Shown here: positions 15,587 through 22,641 of the stretch, one piece after another
Position numbering within the stretch: the first letter of the stretch is position 1
Layout: every line of letters begins with the position of its first letter
Assembly: GCF_001570405.1 (NCBI RefSeq)
Contig: NZ_BBYM01000007.1
Span: 124,001-188,000, forward strand
Direction: 5' to 3'
Source: Microtetraspora niveoalba
GTDB taxonomy: Bacteria; Actinomycetota; Actinomycetes; Streptosporangiales; Streptosporangiaceae
DNA length: 64,000 nt
The notes under the pieces: generated by a model
Told to the model about the DNA's origin: nothing
What the model saw: the letters and a program-made list of their open reading frames with translations, nothing else
Databases searched by the model: none
Made by a program: the position numbers and the translations under genes

Positions 15587-15996
15587 GTCACGCACGGCTG
15601 GAACGTCGCCACCGCGCCCCCGCCGAAGAGGATCAGCGCCGCGGACAGGCCGTCGAGCCAGAGTCCGAGCTGGGCGGTGAAGCGGATCCGGTCGGTCTTC
15701 CACACGGCCCTGCCGCCCAGGTCGCGGGAGGACGCCCACCACGCGGCGGCGAGCGCGCCGAGCGCGATCGCGGCGGGCAGCACCGTGGCGGTGACGACCA
15801 CGGCGCGCAGCGACATCCCGGCCACGGTCGTGTGGCCGCTGCCGCAGACCAGCTCGACCAGCCCCCAGGCGGTGACCAGGTGGATCGCCCAGGCCACGAC
15901 GCCGCCGAGCACGCCGTACCACAGCACCAGCCCGCGCAGCCACGGCTTCCACGGCTGGGCTTCCCTGTCCGGGTGGGAGGTCCGGTTCATCGCCAC
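15583..15996 (-). CDS. small membrane protein of the oxidase operon
   Basis: A 137-residue protein with about three membrane segments (residues 19-48, 63-87 and 112-130) starting at GTG 15996, with an ATG two codons later. It ends in QPCVT and overlaps ctaG. It resembles the unnamed short membrane proteins found between ctaE and ctaG in caa3 operons, but I do not recognise a defined family. It may be a small oxidase subunit or assembly protein; that is inferred from position alone. Confidence 0.65.
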   Translation of the reverse strand: MAMNRTSHPDREAQPWKPWLRGLVLWYGVLGGVVAWAIHLVTAWGLVELVCGSGHTTVAGMSLRAVVVTATVLPAAIALGALAAAWWASSRDLGGRAVWKTDRIRFTAQLGLWLDGLSAALILFGGGAVATFQPCVT

Positions 15997-16006
15997 GGCC
16001 CGCCGC

Positions 16007-16639
16007 TCACAGCTTCGGGCTGAGATAGATCGTGAACAGGATGAAGACCCATACGGCGTCGACGAAGTGCCAGTAGAACGCCACCAGCCTGACCCTCTCG
16101 TGGCGCTTGGCGCTGAACTTGCCGCGCAGCGCCGCCACGATCGTGAACAGGATCATCACCAGCCCCACGGCCACGTGCGTCCCGTGGAAGCCGGTGATGC
16201 CGTAGAAGAGCGAGCCGTACACGTTCTCGCTCCAGGAGAACATCTCGAACTTCTCCTTGTACTCGCTGCCCTGCAGGCCGAGGAAGGTCGCTCCGAGCAG
16301 CAGGGTCAGCGCCAGGCCGCCCTTGAGCTGGCCGGTGCGGCCGTGCCGTACCGCCCAGTCGGCCCAGAGCATGGGGAGGCTGCTGCTCACCAGCAGCGCG
16401 GTCATGACGAGCGGTTTGGTCAGCTCGGGGTTCTCGATCCCGCCGGGCGGCCAGGGCCCCCGGGACGAGAACCGGATGTAGAAGTACGAGGCGAGCAGGC
16501 AGGAGAAGAGCATCCCCTCGGTGGTGACGAACAGGACCATGCCCCACCAGGCGGGAGTGCGCCCGGTGGGCGGGACCCTGCGGTGCGGAGCGGCCCTCCG
16601 CTTGCTCTCCGCGGCCTTCGAGCCTCTCGTGACGCTCAT
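16007..16639 (-). CDS. ctaE: cytochrome c oxidase subunit III
   Basis: Integral membrane subunit of haem-copper oxidase (210 residues, five helices). Family signatures are visible: WWGMVLFVTTEGMLFS, FYIRF, GFHGTHVAVGLVMI and the C-terminal YWHFVDAVWVFIL. Five-helix subunit III is usual in actinobacteria and caa3 oxidases. ATG 16639 overlaps the ctaD stop (ATGA), so the two subunits are translationally coupled. Confidence 0.94.
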   Translation of the reverse strand: MSVTRGSKAAESKRRAAPHRRVPPTGRTPAWWGMVLFVTTEGMLFSCLLASYFYIRFSSRGPWPPGGIENPELTKPLVMTALLVSSSLPMLWADWAVRHGRTGQLKGGLALTLLLGATFLGLQGSEYKEKFEMFSWSENVYGSLFYGITGFHGTHVAVGLVMILFTIVAALRGKFSAKRHERVRLVAFYWHFVDAVWVFILFTIYLSPKL

Positions 16640-18645
16640 GCGGACGCCCCTTCCCGCTCTCCTCCGGCCCGGCCGCCTTCCTCGCCGGAGCCCTCGCCGC
16701 CGCCCTTCGCGGGGCCGCCGTCGCCGGAGCCGCCGGGCCGTTCCCTCGGCCACAGCCACCACATCAGGGCGAGCCCGAAGACGGCCGCGCCCGCGATCGC
16801 CGCGAAGTATCCGCCGAGGAGCAGCGACGTGAACGCGATGAGCAGCCCGAACGCGGCGACGAACGGGATCGGGGTGTCCTCCGGCATCTCCAGCGAGCGC
16901 TGCGGCTCCGCGTCCAGCTCCGTGGTGCGCAGCACGTCGTGGCCCTCGTCCAGCACGTGCAGCCGGGACCGGCTCTCCTCCCCGAACGAGTCGAGCGACA
17001 GCTGGTCCCACAGCGGGTGCAGGCTGTACACGGTCGGGATGACGGCGAAGTCGTGCGGGCGCGGCGGCGACGAGGTGGCCCATTCGAGGGTCTCGCCGCC
17101 CCACGGGTCCGGGGGCGCCTGCGCCCCCCGCCGCAGGCTGTGCAGGAGCGTGACCAGGGTGACGAGCAGGCCGACGGCCAGCAGGTACGCGCCGACGGTG
17201 CTGAGCAGGTTCCACGGATCCCAGCCCAGGCCGGGGGAGAAGGTGTAGACGCGGCGCGGCATCCCGAGCAGGCCGGCGATGTGCATGGGGAAGAAGGTGA
17301 GGTTGAACCCGGCGAAGACCAGCCAGAAGGACCACAGCCCGGCGCGCACGTTCGTCCGCCTGCCGGTGAACTTCGGCCACCAGTAGAAGACGCCGCCGAT
17401 GATGGGGAAGACCGCGCCGCCGAACAGCACGTAATGGAAGTGCGCGACGACGAAGTAGGAGTCGGTGGTCTGCTGGTCGAACGGCACGATGGCGAACATC
17501 ACGCCGGTGACCCCGCCCAGGACGAACACGAAGACGAAGCCGAGCGCCCACATCATGGGCACGGCGAGCACGACCCGCCCCAGCAGCATCGTCCCCAGCC
17601 ACGAGAAGATCTGGATCCCGGCCGGGATCGTGATGACGATGCTCGCCGCGGAGAAGAAGGTCATCGCGAGCTGCGGCAGCCCCACCGCGAACATGTGGTG
17701 CACCCACACGCCGAAGCTGATGATCCCCGTCGCCACCGTGGCCAGCACGATGACCGGGTACGCGGCGATCGGCCGCCGCGAGAACGTCGGCACGATCGCC
17801 GAGACGATGCCGAGCGCGGGCAGCACGATGATGTACACGTCCGGATGGCCGAACAGCCAGAACAGGTGTTGCCACAACAGCGCGTCCCCGCCGCCCGAGG
17901 GCACGAAGAACTTCGTGCCGAACCGCCGGTCGAGGAACAGCATGGCGTTCGCCAGGTTCAGCGGCGGCAGCGCGAAGACCACCATGAACGAGGTCACCAC
18001 GAGCGCCCACACGAACACCGGCACCCGGCTGAGCGTCATCCCGGGGGCGCGCAGCTTGAGCGCGGTCGCGATGAAGTTGATCCCGGACCCGGTCGTGGAG
18101 ATCCCGAGGAACAGCAGCCCCAGCGAGTACACGTCGAGGTTGAGGTCGGGGTTGTACCGCTCGCCGCTGAGCGGCACGTACGCGAACCAGCCGGCGTTGG
18201 GCGCGACCCCGAACAGCAGGCTGGCGAACATGAACAGGCCGGCCGCCGCGAACACCCAGTAGCCGAACGCGTTGAACCGGGGGAAGGCCATGTCGCGCGT
18301 GCCCACCATGAGCGGCAGCAGGAAGTTGCCGAACCCGAACAGCATCGGCGTGGCGAAGAAGAAGATCATCACGGTGCCGTGCAGGGAGAAGAGCTGGTCG
18401 TACACGCCCGGCGAGACCACCCTGCCCTCAGGGAGGGCGAGCTGGGTGCGCATGACCAGCGCCTCGATCCCGGCGAGCGTGAAGAACACCCCGGCGGTCA
18501 CCATGTAGCGCCGGCCGATCCGCTTGTGGTCGACGGTCGTGATCCACCCGCGCAGGCCGTGGCCCTCCGGCCAGTGGCGGGCCACCCGCTCGCCGGCCGC
18601 CTCCTCCGCCGCCCGGTGCGCCCCCGCCGCGTCCACGATGCTCAT
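16636..18645 (-). CDS. ctaD: cytochrome c oxidase subunit I with C-terminal extension
   Basis: Catalytic subunit of a haem-copper oxidase reducing oxygen to water and pumping protons. The low-spin haem and CuB ligands are present: SLHGTVMIFFFATP, GHPDVYIIVLPALG (His and cross-linked Tyr), VHHMF and HFHYVLFGG. It has a leading-helix GFGNFLLPLMVG motif typical of A-family enzymes. At 669 residues it is longer than a simple CtaD. After the core (about residue 560) come a soluble linker and two further hydrophobic segments near 605-645, resembling a fused subunit IV-like piece as in caa3 enzymes. ATG 18645 is preceded by GGAG. The gene follows ctaC by eight bases. Confidence 0.94.
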   Translation of the reverse strand: MSIVDAAGAHRAAEEAAGERVARHWPEGHGLRGWITTVDHKRIGRRYMVTAGVFFTLAGIEALVMRTQLALPEGRVVSPGVYDQLFSLHGTVMIFFFATPMLFGFGNFLLPLMVGTRDMAFPRFNAFGYWVFAAAGLFMFASLLFGVAPNAGWFAYVPLSGERYNPDLNLDVYSLGLLFLGISTTGSGINFIATALKLRAPGMTLSRVPVFVWALVVTSFMVVFALPPLNLANAMLFLDRRFGTKFFVPSGGGDALLWQHLFWLFGHPDVYIIVLPALGIVSAIVPTFSRRPIAAYPVIVLATVATGIISFGVWVHHMFAVGLPQLAMTFFSAASIVITIPAGIQIFSWLGTMLLGRVVLAVPMMWALGFVFVFVLGGVTGVMFAIVPFDQQTTDSYFVVAHFHYVLFGGAVFPIIGGVFYWWPKFTGRRTNVRAGLWSFWLVFAGFNLTFFPMHIAGLLGMPRRVYTFSPGLGWDPWNLLSTVGAYLLAVGLLVTLVTLLHSLRRGAQAPPDPWGGETLEWATSSPPRPHDFAVIPTVYSLHPLWDQLSLDSFGEESRSRLHVLDEGHDVLRTTELDAEPQRSLEMPEDTPIPFVAAFGLLIAFTSLLLGGYFAAIAGAAVFGLALMWWLWPRERPGGSGDGGPAKGGGEGSGEEGGRAGGEREGASA

Positions 18646-18653
18646 GGGCTCTC

Positions 18654-19679
18654 CTAACGCAGCGTTCCGAGGTACGCGATGAGCGAGCGAAGCTGGTCGG
18701 GGGTCAGCGGCTGCGGCGGCATGGCGTTGCCCGGCTTGATCGTCTGGGAGTTCGAGATCCAGCCGCCCAGGTAGCCGGGGGTGTTCGGGATCGCCCCGGC
18801 GGCCAGGAAGCGCCTGCTCCCCACGTGCGTCAGGTCGGGGCCGACCTTCCCGTCCGCCCGGGTGCCGCGCACGGTGTGGCACGAGGCGCAGGACGCCGAC
18901 TGGAGCACCCGCAGGCCGCGCGCCGCCTCGCCACCCGGCGGAGTGGCCGCCGGGCGCGCCTGCCCGGCCAGCCACGACGCGAACTCGGCGGCCGGCTGGG
19001 CGACCACGTGGAAGGCCATGTGGCCGTGCTGGAGCCCGCAGTACTCCGCGCACTGGCCCCGGTAGACGCCGTCGCGTTCGGCGCGCAGCCACATCTCGTT
19101 CACCCGCCCGGCGACGAGGTCGGTCTTCACCGCGAGCCGGGGCACCCAGAAGCTGTGGTTCACGTCGGCCGTGGTCAGCCGCAGGTGCACCGTGCTCCCC
19201 GTCGGCACGTGGATCTCGTTGGCGGTGACGAAACCGGAGGCGGGGTAGCGCACCTCCCACCACCACCGGTGGCCGACCACCTCGACCAGGAGCGCCCGGG
19301 GATCGCGGGGGTCGGCCAGGTCGCGCAGGTCGCGCAGGCCGACGGCGTACACGAACGCGAGCACGATCGCGGGCAGCGCCACGCCCATCGTCACGACGAA
19401 GGCGCGGCCGGATCCGGTCCGCGCCCGGACCTCCGCCCCGGTGCGGCGGGCCAGCACCCAGATGATCAGCACCCCGACCACGACGGCCACGGCCACCGAG
19501 ATGCCGAAGAGCAGCCACCACAGCCCGGCGACGCGCCTGGCCCCCGCCCCGGCCGGCGCGAGCGTGGACGGGGAGTCGCCCCCGCACGAGGCGAGCAGCA
19601 TGAGCGGCGCGGCCGGGCTCGCCGCCCGGCACGCGCGCCCGAGCCGCCGCCGGAGGGAGAACGCTGTCGGAGGCGTCAT
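18654..19679 (-). CDS. ctaC: cytochrome c oxidase subunit II fused to cytochrome c (caa3 type)
   Basis: Subunit II accepts electrons at the binuclear CuA centre. From ATG 19679 the protein (341 residues) has a lipoprotein-like signal (LLASC, Cys32), two membrane helices, CuA ligands in VNHSFW and CAEYCGLQHGHM near residues 174 and 210-221, then a C-terminal cytochrome c domain with CASCH near 264 and a Met ligand in GNAMPPQPL. The fused haem c defines a caa3-type oxidase; the common actinobacterial aa3 subunit II lacks it. Upstream in-frame starts (ATG 19691, GTG 19751) exist. 19679 is preferred because it puts the lipobox at a normal distance; no candidate has a clear ribosome binding site. 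Confidence 0.88.
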   Translation of the reverse strand: MTPPTAFSLRRRLGRACRAASPAAPLMLLASCGGDSPSTLAPAGAGARRVAGLWWLLFGISVAVAVVVGVLIIWVLARRTGAEVRARTGSGRAFVVTMGVALPAIVLAFVYAVGLRDLRDLADPRDPRALLVEVVGHRWWWEVRYPASGFVTANEIHVPTGSTVHLRLTTADVNHSFWVPRLAVKTDLVAGRVNEMWLRAERDGVYRGQCAEYCGLQHGHMAFHVVAQPAAEFASWLAGQARPAATPPGGEAARGLRVLQSASCASCHTVRGTRADGKVGPDLTHVGSRRFLAAGAIPNTPGYLGGWISNSQTIKPGNAMPPQPLTPDQLRSLIAYLGTLR

Positions 19680-20026
19680 GGGGGGCGTCATCGGAGGCGT
19701 CGTCAGCGGCGCCGTGCGGGGCGCCGCCCGTGCCGTCCGCCGTCCCACCACCGCACGCTCCGTTCCCCGCGCCGCCCGTTCCCCGCGCCGCGCGGGACGG
19801 GGTCCTGCCCCTGATCACCGGCCGTACGCCGTCGGAGTGCGAACGGGGGCGGCGGTCGGCCTGCCCGTGCCCGGCCGACCGGCCGATAGGGGACCGATAC
19901 CAGGTGCCCCACCAGCGCAAACGCCTCCCGGCGGGAACCTGGGGAGAGACGGCGGCGCGGTGACGGAGTCTTTGCCCGATCTTCGCCGCGGCGTCCTCCC
20001 GGCGGCCCGGGGGAGCGGCCGGGACG
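19680..20026. other. upstream region of the cta-qcr operon
   Basis: This stretch must hold the promoter of the minus-strand operon beginning with ctaC; the exporter permease gene ends at 20027. It carries imperfect 12-bp repeats (GGCGTCATCGGA type, 19670-19710) that continue into possible N-terminal ctaC codons. I see no confident -10/-35 pair and no other gene. Confidence 0.4.
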
Positions 20027-20887
20027 TCAGCGGGCGAGCCGGCCGAGCAGGCAGGACGCGGCGGTGATGCCCGCCGCGGCGGCGGCGAGCAGGACCAGGA
20101 AGTCCAGCGGCAGGTGGGAGGGCGTGCCCACCAGCAGGCCGCGCAGGGCGTCGACCTGGTAGCTGAGCGGGTTGACCGCGCTGACCGCCCGCAGCCAGTC
20201 CGGCATGACGTCGACCGGGTAGAGCGCGTTGGACCCGAAGAAGAGCGGCATCGTGATCGCCTGGCCGACGCCCATCAACCGGTCGCGGGTCAGCACGATC
20301 CCGGCGATGCTCATCGACAGGCAGGAGAAGAACGCCGAGGCCAGGAGCACGACCACGGCCACGCCGAGCAGGCGCAGCGGGTTCCAGGACAGGGCGACGC
20401 CGAGCAGGGTGGCGAGCACGAGGACGACCGCCGCCTGTATCAACGCCTTGATCCCGGCCGCGAACGCCTTGCCGGTCACCAGCGCGGCCCGCGGGGTCGG
20501 CGTCACCAGGAGTTTGGTCAGCACGCCCGAGTCGCGCTCCCAGATGATCATGATGCCGTAGAAGATCGCGATGAACATCGCCGACTGGGCGATGATCCCC
20601 GGCGCCAGATAGTCCAGGTACGGCACGCCTCCGGTCGGGATCGCCCTGATGCGGGTGAAGGTCTCGCCGAAGATCAGCAGCCACAGGGCGGGCTGGACGG
20701 CGCGCGTGTACAGCTCGGCCCGGTCGTGGCGCAGCTTCTGCAGCTCCACCAGGCACATCGCGCCGACCCTGGCGGGTGGCACCCACCATCCGGGACGGGC
20801 GCGCGGCGCGGTGAGCAGCGGGGCGAGCCCCGGGGCCGCGGCGGGGTCAGCCGAGGCGGGAGGCCGTCCGGCGGGTGCGACGGACAT
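20027..20887 (-). CDS. ABC-2 type transporter permease (DrrB-like)
   Basis: Membrane part of an ATP-driven exporter: about 286 residues with six hydrophobic segments and the ABC-2 pattern YLAPGIIAQSAMF, IIWERDSGVLTKLLVTPTPR near residues 90-135, and NPLSYQVDALRG near the end. Such permeases pair with DrrA-type ATPases to export hydrophobic antibiotics or lipids. The ATG at 20887 is placed behind a GGGGGAG stretch; a GTG lies just before it. The start lies within the end of the ATPase gene (about 41 bp overlap), indicating coupled translation. The transported compound is unknown. Confidence 0.88.
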   Translation of the reverse strand: MSVAPAGRPPASADPAAAPGLAPLLTAPRARPGWWVPPARVGAMCLVELQKLRHDRAELYTRAVQPALWLLIFGETFTRIRAIPTGGVPYLDYLAPGIIAQSAMFIAIFYGIMIIWERDSGVLTKLLVTPTPRAALVTGKAFAAGIKALIQAAVVLVLATLLGVALSWNPLRLLGVAVVVLLASAFFSCLSMSIAGIVLTRDRLMGVGQAITMPLFFGSNALYPVDVMPDWLRAVSAVNPLSYQVDALRGLLVGTPSHLPLDFLVLLAAAAAGITAASCLLGRLAR

Positions 20888-21944
20888 CACGGAAATCTCC
20901 CCCTTCCTCGCCCGCGCCGAGATCGCCGCCGACGACGTCGCGGAAGACGTCCTCCAGCGTCGGCGCGGCGCCGTCGCCGCGCCGGTCGCGCAGCGCGGCC
21001 TTGAGGCGTTCCGGTGTGCCGAGCGCCTGGACGCGCCCGGCGTGCATGAGCGCGACGCGGTCGCAGTACTGGTCGGCCTCGTCCATGTAGTGCGTGGTGA
21101 CCAGCACCGTCATCCCCGTCGCGGCCCGGATCGCGGTGATGTGCTCCCACACGGCGGTGCGCGCGATGGGGTCGAGCCCGATCGTCGGCTCGTCGAGCAT
21201 CAGCAGGCGCGGCGCGCTCACCAGTGCCTGGGCGAGTTCGAGCCGGCGGACCATGCCGCCCGAGTACGTCCCCGCCATCCGGTCGGCGGCGTCGGCGAGA
21301 CCGACCGCCTCCAGCGCGAGCGCGACGCGCTCCGCCCGCTCGCGGCGGCGCACGTCGAACAGCCGGGCGAAAAGGGCGACGTTCTCCCGGCCGGTGAGGC
21401 TCGCGTCCGCGGAGAGCTGCTGCGGGACGTACCCGATCATGCGCCGGACCGCCATCCGCTCCCTCGCCGCGTCGTGGCCGAAGACCCGCACCGTCCCCGG
21501 CGGGACCGGCAACAGCGTGGTGAGGCAGCGGATCGCGGTGGTCTTGCCCGCGCCGTTCGGGCCGAGCAGGCCGAAGACCTCGCCGGAGGCGACGGTCAGA
21601 TCGACCCCGTCCACCGCCCTCGTACGGCCGAAGGAGTAGCGCAGGCCGCGGCAGCGGACGGCGCGCGGGGCCGCGGCGTCGCCCGTCACGGCGTCGCCCG
21701 TCACAGCGTCGCCCGTCACAGCGTCGCCTGTCACGGGAACGGTCGTCGCGGGGTGAGGCGCCACGGCATCGGATGTCAGGGTGCCGGTCGTCACGGAGTC
21801 GGGTGTCGAGGTGTCGGTCATCGCGGTGTCGGCCGGCACGGTGTTGGTCATCGCGGTGTCGGTCGTCACGGTGTCGGTCGTCACGGTGTCGGTCGTCGCG
21901 GGGCCGGGCATCGCGGGATCGGGTCTCACGGGGTCGGGTGTCAC
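20847..21944 (-). CDS. ABC transporter ATPase (DrrA-like) with repetitive N-terminus
   Basis: Nucleotide-binding subunit of the exporter. Walker A is GLLGPNGAGKTT near residue 122, the signature TYSGGMVRRLELAQAL near 215, Walker B LLMLDEPTIGLDP near 236, and the switch histidine in LVTTHYMDEADQ near 268. The ABC domain starts only at about residue 93. Everything before it is built from pentapeptides (TTDTV, VTGDA types) encoded by about eighteen 15-bp units, 21676-21945. A shorter start inside or after the repeat cannot be excluded, but the GTG at 21944 overlaps the MarR stop exactly as neighbours do. Confidence 0.88.
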   Translation of the reverse strand: MTPDPVRPDPAMPGPATTDTVTTDTVTTDTAMTNTVPADTAMTDTSTPDSVTTGTLTSDAVAPHPATTVPVTGDAVTGDAVTGDAVTGDAAAPRAVRCRGLRYSFGRTRAVDGVDLTVASGEVFGLLGPNGAGKTTAIRCLTTLLPVPPGTVRVFGHDAARERMAVRRMIGYVPQQLSADASLTGRENVALFARLFDVRRRERAERVALALEAVGLADAADRMAGTYSGGMVRRLELAQALVSAPRLLMLDEPTIGLDPIARTAVWEHITAIRAATGMTVLVTTHYMDEADQYCDRVALMHAGRVQALGTPERLKAALRDRRGDGAAPTLEDVFRDVVGGDLGAGEEGGDFRDVRRTRRTASRLG

Positions 21945-21945
21945 G
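21676..21945. repeat. 15-bp minisatellite, about 18 copies, in the ATPase 5' end
   Basis: Four nearly perfect units of GCGTCGCCCGTCACA occupy 21676-21735. About fourteen diverged units of the form GTGTCGGTCGTCACG continue without break to 21945. Every unit is 15 bp, so the frame is kept, and the array makes up the first quarter of the ABC ATPase gene. Confidence 0.85.
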
Positions 21946-22405
21946 GTCCCTCCACTTCCTCGTGCAGGCTCTCGGCGAGCCGCCGCAGCGCCGGAAGCGC
22001 GGCGGCGAGCGCCGCCCGGTCGTCCTTCCCGAGCCGTGCGACGTGCTCGCGGAGGAGCGCGGCGCGCCGGTCCCGCCAGGCCCGCAGCCGGGTCTCCGCC
22101 TCCGGGGTGGCCGACAGCCGGGCGGAACGGCGGTCGGCCGGGTCGGTCTCGCGGAGCAGCAGGCCGGCCGCGGTGAGCTGGTTGACCAGCGTGGACACCG
22201 AGTTCGGGGCGAGACGGAGCTCCCTGGCCGCGGCCGACACCCCGATTCCTGGGTTGTCCGTCGCGAGCCGCAGCAGCTCGACCTGCGCGCCGCGCAGCGG
22301 CGGCGCGGCCACCCCGCGCCGCAACCGCCGCCGAACCAGCCGGTGGATGCCGGACAGGACGTCGGCGAGAGAAACTGAAAGCAGCGAGCGGTCCGATTCG
22401 CCCAC
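21941..22405 (-). CDS. MarR-family transcriptional regulator
   Basis: A 154-residue winged-helix protein. The DNA-binding core is ISVSAAAREL-like: GVSAAARELRLAPNSVSTLVNQLTAAGLL near residues 55-83, followed by the wing DPADRRSARLSATPEAE. MarR proteins repress exporters and respond to phenolic or drug ligands. The gene is first in an operon with the ABC exporter (its stop overlaps the ATPase start), so it probably controls that exporter and itself. GTG 22405 has TAACGT, a fair -10 hexamer, seven bases upstream, which suggests a leaderless transcript. Confidence 0.88.
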   Translation of the reverse strand: MGESDRSLLSVSLADVLSGIHRLVRRRLRRGVAAPPLRGAQVELLRLATDNPGIGVSAAARELRLAPNSVSTLVNQLTAAGLLLRETDPADRRSARLSATPEAETRLRAWRDRRAALLREHVARLGKDDRAALAAALPALRRLAESLHEEVEGP

Positions 22406-22412
22406 ATAAAGG

Positions 22413-22418
22413 ACGTTA
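22413..22418 (-). promoter_or_regulatory. -10 element for a leaderless marR transcript
   Basis: On the minus strand TAACGT is followed by seven bases (CCTTTAT) and then GTG 22405. This places the expected transcription start on or next to the start codon. No Shine-Dalgarno sequence is present. No clear -35 was found. Confidence 0.4.
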
Positions 22419-22641
22419 GCTCTGCTTACGAGGTATTTCTACGGGTTCAGTCCCTCGGATCGGCAAAGACCTGGGAGAACGCAGGGGCGGCTTCACCACT
22501 CGGGGGCATGCCGCCGAACGCGTCGCACGGTCCCGCATGGTCTTCGCCGCGGGGCACGATCCGGCGTCGTCGGGCGTTGACATTCATCCAGCGCTTGATC
22601 ACGATGAGATTCCCGCGATCCGGGTGGGGAAGGGCGAACGC

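Noticed and set aside
20027-21944. The ABC exporter near the cytochrome operons as the missing CcmA/CcmB.
   Set aside because: The permease has the ABC-2 DrrB pattern and the ATPase a DrrA-like length and motif set. It is led by a MarR gene and lies outside the ccm operon.
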